Shown here piece after piece: positions 33,603-42,086 of a stretch of DNA of 53,769 bases; positions within the stretch are counted from its first letter, which is position 1, and each line of letters opens with the position of its first letter. The stretch comes from Treponema sp. (lineage in GTDB: Bacteria > Spirochaetota > Spirochaetia > Treponematales > Treponemataceae), in NCBI GenBank assembly GCA_016296575.1, contig JAEDJA010000016.1, forward strand, positions 1-53,769, read 5' to 3'. A program made the position numbers and the translations under genes. The notes under the pieces are model-generated. The model saw only the letters and a program-made list of their open reading frames with translations. It was not told the DNA's origin and ran no database searches.

Positions 33603-35573
33603 CTATTTTCTCTTCTTTTTCTTTTCCTGTTTCTCTATATAAAGCTTAGCATCTGCTTCTGATAATAAGATTCTAAAACCATATCCACCGTCATGAGAAG
33701 GGAATTCCTGAAACCCCATACTAATGGATAATTTATAAAGATTTCCGTTCTTTTTTGTCCAGTTTGCACAAAGTGTATCAACAGTTTTTTTGCATTTCAA
33801 AAATTCTTTTTCAGTCATTTCCGTAGCAAGAACTGCAAATTCATCACCACCAATTCGACCAAGCACATATTTTTCGCCAAAAACCTTTTTCAATATATTG
33901 GATTCGGCAATAATTGCTTTATCCCCTTCTTCATGCCCAAAATTATCATTGATTTTTTTAAGTCCATCCATATCGCAAAAAATCATCATTCCTTTCTGAT
34001 TCATGGAATGGGCAACATTCATAACAGATTCAGCAAGATTCATAAATCCACGGCGGTTTCTAATACCTGTAAGTTCATCTGTAATGGCAATATCCATGAG
34101 CTTATTGTATTTCTGATCAAAAAGATTTTTTTCCTGCATAGCCAGATTATTATTGTAAGCATAAGAAAAAAATGTAGCCAGAGTTTGAATCAGAATATCG
34201 AAGGTATAAAGCTCCATTACAGGAATTTTTATAACCGCATAACCATAATGAAGAGAACCATGATAAAGTTCATAAACGACAAGAGGTTCTTCACCAGTTT
34301 TCAAAATATCATTTGGAAGAAGCCCTTCGTTAGGATTAAAAACCACTTCTGCAGTTTCAGAATTTGTTTCAAAACCAGTTGCATTGTCATAAGCCGAAAA
34401 AATATAAGCTTGTTTTGGAAGATGGAAATAATCAAAACAGACTGGCTTATCAATTGGATTTTCATACAAAACAATAGCGGCACCAGGAATATCAAAAAAT
34501 CTTAATTTATCATTCAAAATCAATTTCAGTTCACTAAGAGTGATTTCCTCGTTTCCGGTTGTGTAAAGACGAACGGCATTTATAAGTCTGTCTTTTGAAA
34601 CAAACCACTGTGAAACATGCTCATCCTTCAGCCTGTAAGTAGAGTCAAAGCTTTTTTCGATGTATGGACTTGAAAAACTGCACTTATCTTTTCTGCAGCC
34701 ACAGGAATGTCTTATTTTACAGACTGACGGTATTTCCGAAATCATAGGAATTTCTTTTCCCATTATGGAATCATACAGAAGTGAGGCAGCGATATAGCCC
34801 TGTTTTCCAACCTGCTGAGAAACTGTGGTAAGGGAAGGTTTTTCGAATACGCCCCGGGGAATATCATCAAAACCTATTACTGCCACATCTTCCGGAATAC
34901 GAAATCCTGCTTCTTTAAGAGCTTTCATGCAGCCAAAAGCAGAATCATCATTCAGAGCAACAATTGCATCAAAACCATGATGTTTCATATTGACCTGACA
35001 ATCTTTTAGATATGTGTAAAGAAGATCATGGGCTGAATAATTTGTAAAATCTCCATGAAAAGATATTACAGATTCCTTTTCAATTCCATGCTCAGCAAGA
35101 GTTTCATAAAAAATATTTTCTCTGTCCCGAACTTCCTGTGATTTTCCGCATACTGTCATCAGTGCAAGCTTTCTGTAGCCATGATCAACAATAAGATGTT
35201 CAATGGCCGACTTAAACCCAGTTTTACAATCCACCATCAGTGAAGGAATATCTTTTACTGGATAAGACAAACACACTGTCTTTATATTATAGGATTTTAA
35301 ATATGAACTAAGAAAATCATTATCAACGTTGAACATCTGGGTGCCTGTAGGAAAAAGAACACCATCAACATTTTTTGAATTGATATGGGATGCAACAGAA
35401 AGCATTTGATAGGTAAAGTGGCCTGAACCTGAACGGAGAGTACCAATGGGGAGGATCAGAAGCTCAAGGTTTTTTTCACGGCAGAATTCAGCTGCACCAC
35501 GCACAAGAGATTCAGAATAATCTGATATAAGATAATCTACTACGCAGCAAATCCGAACACGCTTTTTCATCAT
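33603..35573 (-). CDS. LacI-type sugar-binding sensor fused to an active GGDEF domain
   Basis: 656 residues from ATG 35573 (MMKKRVRICCVV). Residues 5-300 are a periplasmic-binding-protein-like fold as in LacI-family regulators (VDGVLFPTGTQ; HGYRKLALMTVCG; FDAIVALNDDSAFGCMKAL; VIGFDDIPRG), with no DNA-binding helices and no signal peptide. A Cys cluster CGCRKDKC marks the linker, then a region perhaps GAF-like, then a GGDEF domain (DELTGIRNRRGFM; GRIGGDEFAVLA) with all catalytic residues. It is a predicted cytoplasmic diguanylate cyclase that reads a small ligand. An upstream start at 35705 would overlap the ATP-grasp gene; a good promoter nine bases before 35573 supports the shorter form. Confidence 0.85.
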   Translation of the reverse strand: MMKKRVRICCVVDYLISDYSESLVRGAAEFCREKNLELLILPIGTLRSGSGHFTYQMLSVASHINSKNVDGVLFPTGTQMFNVDNDFLSSYLKSYNIKTVCLSYPVKDIPSLMVDCKTGFKSAIEHLIVDHGYRKLALMTVCGKSQEVRDRENIFYETLAEHGIEKESVISFHGDFTNYSAHDLLYTYLKDCQVNMKHHGFDAIVALNDDSAFGCMKALKEAGFRIPEDVAVIGFDDIPRGVFEKPSLTTVSQQVGKQGYIAASLLYDSIMGKEIPMISEIPSVCKIRHSCGCRKDKCSFSSPYIEKSFDSTYRLKDEHVSQWFVSKDRLINAVRLYTTGNEEITLSELKLILNDKLRFFDIPGAAIVLYENPIDKPVCFDYFHLPKQAYIFSAYDNATGFETNSETAEVVFNPNEGLLPNDILKTGEEPLVVYELYHGSLHYGYAVIKIPVMELYTFDILIQTLATFFSYAYNNNLAMQEKNLFDQKYNKLMDIAITDELTGIRNRRGFMNLAESVMNVAHSMNQKGMMIFCDMDGLKKINDNFGHEEGDKAIIAESNILKKVFGEKYVLGRIGGDEFAVLATEMTEKEFLKCKKTVDTLCANWTKKNGNLYKLSISMGFQEFPSHDGGYGFRILLSEADAKLYIEKQEKKKKRK

Positions 35574-35582
35574 AATACTACA

Positions 35583-35611
35583 ATTATACTTCACATATTG
35601 GAGATTTTCAA
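35583..35611 (-). promoter_or_regulatory. Promoter of the sensor-GGDEF gene, near-leaderless
   Basis: TTGAAA, 17-base spacer, TATAAT on the minus strand, then nine bases to the ATG at 35573 (twelve to a second ATG at 35570). It overlaps the last codons of the ATP-grasp gene. Confidence 0.65.
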
Positions 35612-36777
35612 ACTTTTTTCCAATCCCCAATAAAGCTGTCCCCAAGAAGCAATTTTTCCAAAGGAAGTTCATCAAGATTATCAAGAAAACCAAAACCTGT
35701 GGCAATCCGGCTTGCTACGGAAGAAGGACTTTCCGGCACAAAATCACCAGGCTTTTTATTGTAAACAGTCCTTTCTGTTACAGTTTCAAAAGAAAGATTT
35801 TTTATTTTACCGCTTCTCACAGGAAGATAGTTCACCTGACTTGGATAACCTTTTTTACAATCTGCTTTATCAAACACAATGGAACAGCCTTGACTTTTAT
35901 GTAAGCCAAACTGCTCTGCCATTCTTCTGACAGCCTTGGCATAAGGATTTCCTGCCATTTTCAAAAGATTTGCCATGCCACCACCTACTCTACTGGCAAA
36001 ATCCACAGGCACAAGATTTTCACCGTCATCGATAAAATCAAACTGAGAAAAACTAATGTCATTTTCATCAAAAAGAATTGAATTCCATTTAGTTAAAGCT
36101 TTCAAAATCCTGTCACTGCAAGGAATAATCTGAATTGCAACAGTACACGGATTATTGTGAATCAGGGCTATCCGTTTACGGCACACCCGCACTACTTCCA
36201 TTTTTCCGCCATACAAAAAGCAGTCAGCGCTATATTCAGTTCCTTCAATATTTTCCCAGATTACAGGCGTTTTATTGTTTATGCCAAAAAGCTTCAGAGA
36301 ATGGGTTTTTACACAGGCACATTTTTCAAGGGCATTTTCAAGCTCAGCTTTGGATTCAACAAGGCGTACTCCATAACCGGAATACAGTCCCTCAGGTTTT
36401 ACAATATATTTTCTGCCTTCCAAAAATCCTTCACAGGCATTTTCATAACTCACCGGGGATGAAACCTTTACACCATTTTCTTCAAGAAGCTTTGAAAAAT
36501 AAACCTTACTTCTGGAAGCTTTTAAGGCGCGAAGATTGATTCTGGATTTACTGTTTTCCAATGCTTTTGTTATCCAGTATTCACTTACAGGCAGAAGAAT
36601 ACCTTCTTCTTCAAGATCAGCTGAAAAATTTACAAGATTTTTTTCATCAATTTCTGTATAATCATTCATAAAAGGAGCTTCAATAAATTTTAACTGGTGC
36701 CCAAGAGCTTCAAAAGCCTCTTTTAGTTCACCAAGGCCAAAAATAAATGCCGCTCCGCCTATTATTATCTTTTCCAT
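35608..36777 (-). CDS. ATP-grasp ligase-like protein of unknown substrate
   Basis: 389 residues. N-terminal pre-ATP-grasp region, then ATP-grasp blocks: YIVKPEGLYSGYGVRLV (phosphate loop with Lys), PVIWENIEGTEYSADCFLYG, and the Mg-binding FSQFDFIDDGENLVPVDFASRVGGGM. It is close to PylC/carbamoyl-phosphate-synthase-like amino-acid ligases, which join a carboxylate to an amine through an acyl phosphate. The last third (KSQGCSIVF onward) has no family I know. It sits upstream of the GGDEF-sensor gene and might supply or modify its ligand (inference). An AGATGGA site precedes ATG 36777. Confidence 0.7.
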   Translation of the reverse strand: MEKIIIGGAAFIFGLGELKEAFEALGHQLKFIEAPFMNDYTEIDEKNLVNFSADLEEEGILLPVSEYWITKALENSKSRINLRALKASRSKVYFSKLLEENGVKVSSPVSYENACEGFLEGRKYIVKPEGLYSGYGVRLVESKAELENALEKCACVKTHSLKLFGINNKTPVIWENIEGTEYSADCFLYGGKMEVVRVCRKRIALIHNNPCTVAIQIIPCSDRILKALTKWNSILFDENDISFSQFDFIDDGENLVPVDFASRVGGGMANLLKMAGNPYAKAVRRMAEQFGLHKSQGCSIVFDKADCKKGYPSQVNYLPVRSGKIKNLSFETVTERTVYNKKPGDFVPESPSSVASRIATGFGFLDNLDELPLEKLLLGDSFIGDWKKV

Positions 36778-36929
36778 AAATCCATCTTTAGTAAGTCAAT
36801 CTATAGACTATTTTACCAATTTCCTATAATATAGTATATCACTATCACAATAGGTCTTATTATGCCCAAGTGATTAGTTTTATTTAATATGCAAAATTCA
36901 GGACTTGAAAAAGCCCTGCGGAGGAATAA

Positions 36930-37169
36930 ATGGTCAAAATCAGACTCAAGAGATTTGGTACAAAAGCTCGTCCTTGCTACCGTGTTGTAGTTCAGGATGC
37001 TCGCAAACCTCGTGACGGACGCTGTATCGAAGAAATCGGTACTTATCAGCCAATCGCTGCTGAAGGTAAACAGATTAACATCGATATGGACCGCGCAAAG
37101 TACTGGATCGGTGTTGGTGCTCAGCCAACAGAAATTGTAGCCAAGTTGATGAACAAACAGGCTAAATAA
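36930..37169 (+). CDS. rpsP: 30S ribosomal protein S16
   Basis: 79 residues: MVKIRLKRFGTKARPCYRVV and the following DARKPRDGRCIEEIGTYQP are the standard S16 start. GGAGG precedes the ATG, and TATAAT at 36825 marks a likely promoter. First gene of the rpsP-khpA-rimM-trmD-rplS operon. Confidence 0.98.
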   Translation: MVKIRLKRFGTKARPCYRVVVQDARKPRDGRCIEEIGTYQPIAAEGKQINIDMDRAKYWIGVGAQPTEIVAKLMNKQAK

Positions 37170-37186
37170 CTTTCAGGAGTTCAGAG

Positions 37187-37423
37187 ATGGAAAAAGAACT
37201 GATTGAATACATCGCTAAGTCATTAGTAGATGATCCATCAGCCGTTTCTGTAAATGAAACTGAAGGCGAAAAAGGCATTGTTCTTCAGCTTAAGGTGGCA
37301 GAAAACGACATCGGCAAAGTAATCGGTAAAAATGGCCGTATTGCAAAAGCCATGCGCACTGTATTAAGCGCTTCAGCTGTAAAAGACGGAAAACGTCACT
37401 ACAGTCTTGATATTCTGGACTAG
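37187..37423 (+). CDS. khpA: KH-domain RNA-binding protein KhpA
   Basis: 78 residues, a single KH domain with the GxxG loop in IGKVIGKNGRIAKAMRTVLS. It sits in its usual place between rpsP and rimM, 17 bases after rpsP. Binds RNA, often with KhpB, and takes part in ribosome or sRNA biology in other bacteria. Confidence 0.92.
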   Translation: MEKELIEYIAKSLVDDPSAVSVNETEGEKGIVLQLKVAENDIGKVIGKNGRIAKAMRTVLSASAVKDGKRHYSLDILD

Positions 37424-37440
37424 TCCGGGAACAAGATAGT

Positions 37441-38028
37441 ATGGAAGAAAAACAGCTGGTTGTAGGGTTTGTTCGCGGCTCCCACGGAGTTACGGGCGAA
37501 TGTAGAGTGGAGAGTGCATCCGGAGATTATGAGCATCTGCTTAAATTAAAGGAAGTTACTTTACGACATTTTGATGAAACACGTATTTGCAAAGTAGAAG
37601 CTACTGGCGGTGGTTCTCAAACTGTTTACATGAAATTTGCGGGAATAGACAGCCCTGAAGAAATTAAAAGGTTCAATGGCTGGGAAATCTTGGTACCGCG
37701 AAAGTACGCTCACCCTTTGAAAAAAGATGAGTGGTACATTGAAGACTTAAAAAACTGTGACCTTGTTTATCAGGGTGACAAAAAAGTTTCGGCAGAGTCT
37801 GCTGCGCCCGCAGTTGTGGGTACAATCACAGACGTATTGGAAGGCGGAGCAGGTTACCTTTTAGAGGTTTCTCTCTCCGAGAGTTGCAATCTGCTTGCTA
37901 AGGAAGTTAAGTTTACCTCCGAAGGTAAAACACGAAAAGTACTTGTACCTTTTGTGAATGAACACGTTGGTAAGGTTGACATCAAGAACAAGACAGTACA
38001 ATTGATGCACCTCTGGATTCTGGAGTAA
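37441..38028 (+). CDS. rimM: Ribosome maturation factor RimM
   Basis: 195 residues. N-terminal RimM beta-barrel (LVVGFVRGSHGVTGECRVES) and C-terminal PRC barrel (WYIEDLKNCDLVYQ; VLVPFVNEHVGKVDIKNKTV). Assists 30S maturation by binding S19. The 5'-end is 18 bases after khpA, and trmD follows 4 bases after the stop. Confidence 0.95.
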   Translation: MEEKQLVVGFVRGSHGVTGECRVESASGDYEHLLKLKEVTLRHFDETRICKVEATGGGSQTVYMKFAGIDSPEEIKRFNGWEILVPRKYAHPLKKDEWYIEDLKNCDLVYQGDKKVSAESAAPAVVGTITDVLEGGAGYLLEVSLSESCNLLAKEVKFTSEGKTRKVLVPFVNEHVGKVDIKNKTVQLMHLWILE

Positions 38029-38032
38029 TTCC

Positions 38033-38800
38033 ATGAAATTTACTGTGCTGACCTTATTTCCTGAAATTGTTAAGGCATATTTTGAAAGCTCAATCATGGC
38101 CAAGGCAGTTGAAAAGGGAATTATTGCCTGCGATTTGGTGAACATCAGAGATTTCGCTCTTGATAAGCACCGAACTTGTGATGACGGAACTTACGGTGGT
38201 GGCGCCGGTCAGTTAATGATGCCTGAGCCCCTCGGAAAAGCTTTGGACAGCGTAGGAGCCATGAAAAAGCACGTTATTTACGTGTCTCCAAGTGGAAAAC
38301 CTCTTACTCAGAAAAAAGCACAAGAACTTAGTCGCAAAGACGAACTTGTATTTATCTGCGGCCGTTACGAAGGTATTGACCACAGAATCATCGATCTTTA
38401 TGTAGACGAAGAAATCTCCATTGGAGACTACGTAATGTCGAGCGGTGAAGTTGCCTGCGAAGTAATTATTGATACAGTCTACCGACTTATTGATGGAGTT
38501 ATTTCAAGCGAGTCACTGGAAGAAGAAAGTTATTGCGACGGACTTTTGGAATACCCACAGTATACACGACCAAGTGAATACAAAGGGCTCAAGGTACCTG
38601 AAGTTTTACTTTCAGGAAACCATGAAGAAATCCGAAAGTGGCGGCTTAGAAAGCGGCTCCAGAAAACTCTTAAAAACCGACCTGATCTTATTCAGAGCGC
38701 AAGAGTAAATGGACAGCTTACAGAAGAAGCCGAAAAGATGATTGAGGAAATATCAGATTTAGTTTGTTTGAAGCATTTGAAAAAGAAGCGCCGAAAATAA
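38033..38800 (+). CDS. trmD: tRNA (guanine-37-N1) methyltransferase
   Basis: 255 residues. MKFTVLTLFPEIVKAYFESS, KHRTCDDGTYGGGAGQLMMP, ICGRYEGIDHR, EISIGDYVMSSGE and SLEEESYCDGLLEYPQYTRP show the trefoil-knot AdoMet site and tRNA-binding parts of TrmD. It makes m1G37 and prevents frameshifting. Full length and in conserved order. Confidence 0.98.
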   Translation: MKFTVLTLFPEIVKAYFESSIMAKAVEKGIIACDLVNIRDFALDKHRTCDDGTYGGGAGQLMMPEPLGKALDSVGAMKKHVIYVSPSGKPLTQKKAQELSRKDELVFICGRYEGIDHRIIDLYVDEEISIGDYVMSSGEVACEVIIDTVYRLIDGVISSESLEEESYCDGLLEYPQYTRPSEYKGLKVPEVLLSGNHEEIRKWRLRKRLQKTLKNRPDLIQSARVNGQLTEEAEKMIEEISDLVCLKHLKKKRRK

Positions 38801-38815
38801 ACTCAGGAGACCAAA

Positions 38816-39250
38816 ATGGATCTTATTAAAACAATTGAAGAAGGACAGAAAAGACCTGGTGCACAGCCTTTCAATGTAGGTGACACTGTAAAAGTTTACT
38901 TCAAAATTATCGAAGGTAAAACAGAACGTGTACAGGTATACGAAGGACTGGTTATCTGCAAAAAGAATGAAGGTGCCCGTCAGACATTCACAGTACGCAA
39001 AATTTCTTACGGTGTAGGTGTTGAACGTGTATTCCCATACAACTCACCACGTATCGTAAAAGTTGATATCGTACGTCCTGGTAAAGTACGCCGTGCTAAA
39101 CTTTACTACATCCGTGATAAAATCGGTAAAGGTGCTAAAGTTAAAACACGTGTTGGTGCTAAAGTTAATGCTGAACTTGAAGCTCGTAACGCAGCAGCAG
39201 CCGCTGCAGCCGCCGCTAAAGAAGCAGCAGCTACTCCAGCTGAAAACTAA
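38816..39250 (+). CDS. rplS: 50S ribosomal protein L19 with Ala-rich tail
   Basis: 144 residues. The L19 core (RPGAQPFNVGDTVKVYFKII, VCKK-type segment, RVFPYNSPRIVKVDIVRPGK, KLYYIRDKIGK) ends near 118. A further 25 residues of almost only Ala, Lys and Glu follow (RNAAAAAAAAAKEAAATPAE), which most L19 proteins lack. Confidence 0.97.
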   Translation: MDLIKTIEEGQKRPGAQPFNVGDTVKVYFKIIEGKTERVQVYEGLVICKKNEGARQTFTVRKISYGVGVERVFPYNSPRIVKVDIVRPGKVRRAKLYYIRDKIGKGAKVKTRVGAKVNAELEARNAAAAAAAAAKEAAATPAEN

Positions 39251-39269
39251 GATACCATCTTAAGGTGTA

Positions 39270-40169
39270 ATGAATAAAATTCATATCGCGCCTGATATAA
39301 TCCCCCTGCTAGAAAAAGGTTCCTATAAGGTAATCAGGCAGGGGGATTCTGTTTTTATACAGGTGAATTCAAAAAAGGTAGATTTTTCTCAAAATCCCTT
39401 CTCCACTATCGAAAATTCATCAATCCATAATAAACTTCAAAATCTGAACATTACTCCTGATTTATTAAATTACAATCTTGTGTTAATGGCAAAACAACTT
39501 TCCATGAAGCTCAATCCAGAGCTTATAAAGCTGGCACGAAACATTGGACTAAGGTTTCCTGGAAAAGAAAAAAAAGCTGGAGAAATTGCACTGATTTTAA
39601 AGTCCAAGGGGATAAAACCAACGCTAGAGCTGGTAGAACAACTTCTTTCAGAAATTTCAACAGAATCAGATTCCAGGGAGTTTTCCGAAAACAAACAGGA
39701 TTTTGAAGATCCACAAAATTTAATATTCAATTTTTTAAAATCTTTGCCATCCAATAAACAAAAAGAAGGCACTTTAGCAATACTGAATCATCTTCCGCAA
39801 ACAAAGAAAAGTAATCCTGATTATTCGTGGATAATGTTACCATTTTCCATTGTATCCACAGAAAATACTGACAATATATTTGGTGAAGGCACAATAAAAA
39901 TCCTTTTGAATACAAGAACAAACTCTGCTTCAAAAATACATATTGAAACTTCCTGGAAAAACGAGAGCTTCATTTTTCATTTTGAACTCTCAAATAAAAT
40001 ACCTGTAAAACTGTACTGGTCAGACGGTAAAAAATCTGAAACAAAAAGCGAAACTGAAAGACTATCTTCATTTATGAACGGAATTTCTGTCCAATGGCAT
40101 ATTTATGAAGAGCTGGAAAATCTTGCACAAGGCCTGGATAAAATTGAAACTGTGGAGGCCATGCTGTGA
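39270..40169 (+). CDS. Conserved treponemal hypothetical protein, flagellar context
   Basis: 299 residues, no signal peptide and no membrane segment. N-terminal half is helical (LVLMAKQLSMKLNPELIKLA, LILKSKGIKPTLELVEQLLS); C-terminal half is more beta-like (IETSWKNESFIFHFELSNKI). No family is recognised with confidence; the C-terminal part is a little like FliK-type C-terminal domains. It overlaps the FlhB-C-like gene as ATGA-type coupling, and this suggests a link with flagellar export (inference). Confidence 0.65.
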   Translation: MNKIHIAPDIIPLLEKGSYKVIRQGDSVFIQVNSKKVDFSQNPFSTIENSSIHNKLQNLNITPDLLNYNLVLMAKQLSMKLNPELIKLARNIGLRFPGKEKKAGEIALILKSKGIKPTLELVEQLLSEISTESDSREFSENKQDFEDPQNLIFNFLKSLPSNKQKEGTLAILNHLPQTKKSNPDYSWIMLPFSIVSTENTDNIFGEGTIKILLNTRTNSASKIHIETSWKNESFIFHFELSNKIPVKLYWSDGKKSETKSETERLSSFMNGISVQWHIYEELENLAQGLDKIETVEAML

Positions 40170-40405
40170 AAAAAGCCGTAACTCTATCCTATCCAAAAAA
40201 CTCGCCTGCCCCAATCATAACCTCCATTACTCAAGGGGATCTGGCAGAAAGAGTGTTGAAAATAGCCGCCGACAATGGTATTATTATAGAAGAAGATGCT
40301 GAATTAACGGAGGTATTATCCATGCAGGATATTGGAACATTTGTACCAGAAGAGACATGGCTTGTACTTTCCAAGATTTTTGCATTTCTAACGGAGAGAA
40401 AATGA
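40166..40405 (+). CDS. FlhB C-terminal-domain-like protein
   Basis: 79 residues resembling the cytoplasmic FlhB/YscU domain without its membrane part: MKKAVTLSYPKNSPAPIITS is followed by a helix GDLAERVLKIAADNGI and VLSMQDIGTFVPEETW. The NPTH autocleavage site of true FlhB is absent. Stand-alone proteins of this type (FhlX/EscU-like) act in type III export control. Overlaps both neighbours by 4 bases. Confidence 0.8.
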   Translation: MKKAVTLSYPKNSPAPIITSITQGDLAERVLKIAADNGIIIEEDAELTEVLSMQDIGTFVPEETWLVLSKIFAFLTERK

Positions 40406-40704
40406 ATCAGATTAAATGCCAGGACATAAGAGTTGGAATGAGATTTTCCAAACCTGTCTATTTTGAAGACGGGGTCAATATGTTTGTGGAATCAGGCATC
40501 ACAATTAAACCCTATCATCTGGTAGCCATTACACGATGGCGAATTCCTTACCTTCTTTCAGACGGACGTCCACTTGCCGAAGATGAAATTTTTGTGGACA
40601 AAGACATTGTTGAAGATGTAGATTCTCTGGAAGACATTACAGCAACAGAAGAATTTAACCAAGAAATGGATTCAATCCTGGAGAACATTGAAGAACTGAG
40701 TTAA
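40402..40704 (+). CDS. DUF3391-like N-terminal domain protein
   Basis: 100 residues from the ATG at 40402, which overlaps the previous stop as ATGA. IKCQDIRVGMRFSKPVYFED and GITIKPYHLVAITRWRIPYL match the small domain that precedes HD-GYP phosphodiesterases, here without the HD part. The C-terminal 40 residues are acidic. Function unknown; its place between export and nuclease-fold genes is conserved in Treponema as far as I recall. The longer start at 40357 is out of context. Confidence 0.65.
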   Translation: MNQIKCQDIRVGMRFSKPVYFEDGVNMFVESGITIKPYHLVAITRWRIPYLLSDGRPLAEDEIFVDKDIVEDVDSLEDITATEEFNQEMDSILENIEELS

Positions 40705-40705
40705 T

Positions 40706-41068
40706 ATGGATACAAAAAAAATTGGCAATGATGGTGAAAACCGGGCCTGTTTTTTTCTGATCCAGAAAGGCTATGAAATTCTTTTCAGGAACTGGCATGA
40801 CAAATTGGGCGAACTGGACATTATCGCTCAAAAATCAGACACAATTATTTTTATCGAAGTAAAAACCATTCCCAATGGAACAATTGACATGCTCAGAAGT
40901 GTTCTTGGGCCCAGAAAAAAACAAAAAATTATAAAAACTTCTAAACGTTTCCTCTATAAATATCGAAAATATAGTATGAACTTGATTCGGTATGATGTAA
41001 TAGTTCTGGATATGGAGGGACTTCCTCCAGTCTATCATATCGAAAATGCGTTTATGGAGAATCTATGA
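40706..41068 (+). CDS. YraN/UPF0102 family nuclease-fold protein
   Basis: 120 residues: GNDGENRACFFLIQKGYEIL, NWHDKLGELDIIAQKSDTII and IFIEVKT give the PD-(D/E)XK core (Glu, Asp, ExK). YraN proteins are conserved and of unclear role, often near rnhB and rplS. One base separates it from the gene upstream and it overlaps the next by four. Confidence 0.88.
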   Translation: MDTKKIGNDGENRACFFLIQKGYEILFRNWHDKLGELDIIAQKSDTIIFIEVKTIPNGTIDMLRSVLGPRKKQKIIKTSKRFLYKYRKYSMNLIRYDVIVLDMEGLPPVYHIENAFMENL

Positions 41069-41289
41069 CAACCGCCGCAACAAAACGAAGCGCGTCTGTA
41101 ATGGTCCTGGACCGAAAGGAGGAAGAATCTGTGTCAGAAAGAATTCTTGAACTCCGACAGAAAATCCGCGACCCGCACTACATTAATAATTCAATTCAGC
41201 GGATTGCTTTTGTAATCAGCAAAAAACTTGTAGAAAACCCGGAAGAGCTCTCATTTTTTACAAGTGATTCAGATTCATTAACAATGTAG
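41065..41289 (+). CDS. Small hypothetical protein, end abutting a mobile repeat
   Basis: 74 residues. The region SERILELRQKIRDPHYINNS and RIAFVISKKLVENPEEL are helical, with no known family. Its stop codon (41287-41289) lies directly against the end of the MITE-like element at 41290, so the original C-terminus may have been changed by the insertion. Start overlaps yraN as ATGA. Confidence 0.6.
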   Translation: MTTAATKRSASVMVLDRKEEESVSERILELRQKIRDPHYINNSIQRIAFVISKKLVENPEELSFFTSDSDSLTM

Positions 41290-41555
41290 AGGCTGTCCAA
41301 TAAGTTTGCATTACGGTGGTTGAGTTTACGGTCCCTGAGCCATGTCGAAGGGTGGTATCCTGAGCCTGTCGAAGGGTGGTATCCTGAGCCTGTCGAAGGG
41401 TGGAAACCACCAATGAAAAGGAAACTCCGGTGGTTTCGACAGGCTCAACCACCGAAAATAATGAAAATCCGGTGGTTGAGTTTACGGTCCCTGAGCCTGT
41501 CGAAGGGTCGAAACCACCACATTTAGTGTAGCGCTCATTAATTTTGGGACAGCTC
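41290..41555. repeat. MITE-like element, long form (266 bp)
   Basis: Left end GGCTGTCCAATAAGTTTGC and right end TTGTCC-like (GGGACAGCTCC) form degenerate inverted repeats. Both ends match the reverse complement of the 141-bp element at 26949. The middle is expanded: three units of the GTATCCTGAGCCTGTCGAAG type and two 25-nt palindromes starting at 41429 and 41471, exactly 42 bases apart as at 47837-48471. No ORF of its own. This fills the gap up to 41601. Confidence 0.7.
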
Positions 41556-41601
41556 CTTCATTGTCATTGAATTTCTTTAAATTTTACATTAAATTTAAGT
41601 C

Positions 41602-42075
41602 ATGGATCGAAATAAACGCAACAAAAAATATCACTCCAACTGGCGAAACCAGAATCAGCCTTCAACAGAAAGCCTGAAACAGAAGGTTTCTAGACCTCAG
41701 TTTAATCCTCATAACTATATTGATGACAAGGCAGAACAGGAACGAAAAAAGGCCATCTCTGAGCTTAAAGCAGAAAAAGTAATCTGTGCCAAATGTGGAC
41801 AGCCTGTAACAGAGCTTGCCAGCTGCATTACCGACAAAGAAACAAATTCTCCAGTTCATTTTGAATGCGTTATCAAAGATCTTGGTGAAAAAGAATCCCT
41901 TGGTGAAAATGAAAAAATCGCTTATATCGGTCAGGGGCGTTTTGGTGTGCTCTACTTCGAAAATCCTCGTGATCAGCGAAAATTCACTATAAAAAAGATT
42001 ATTGAAGTTGAAGACCGTGAAAATCGTGCTGAATGGCGTGATAAAATGAGCGGACTTTACTCTCAGGTACAGTAA
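41602..42075 (+). CDS. Small zinc-ribbon-like hypothetical protein upstream of earP
   Basis: 157 residues. Basic, disordered start (DRNKRNKKYHSNWRNQNQP), then VICAKCGQPVTELASCITDK and HFECVIKD forming a possible CxxC...C..HxxC zinc site, then a small beta-rich end (YIGQGRFGVLYFENPRDQRK). No named family. It lies 11 bases ahead of earP and may be co-transcribed. Confidence 0.7.
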   Translation: MDRNKRNKKYHSNWRNQNQPSTESLKQKVSRPQFNPHNYIDDKAEQERKKAISELKAEKVICAKCGQPVTELASCITDKETNSPVHFECVIKDLGEKESLGENEKIAYIGQGRFGVLYFENPRDQRKFTIKKIIEVEDRENRAEWRDKMSGLYSQVQ

Positions 42076-42086
42076 CCAGGCTTTTA

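Noticed and set aside
35574..35705. 44-residue extension of the sensor-GGDEF protein
   Set aside because: It overlaps the ATP-grasp gene end and its promoter lies inside; ATG 35573 fits the homology start.
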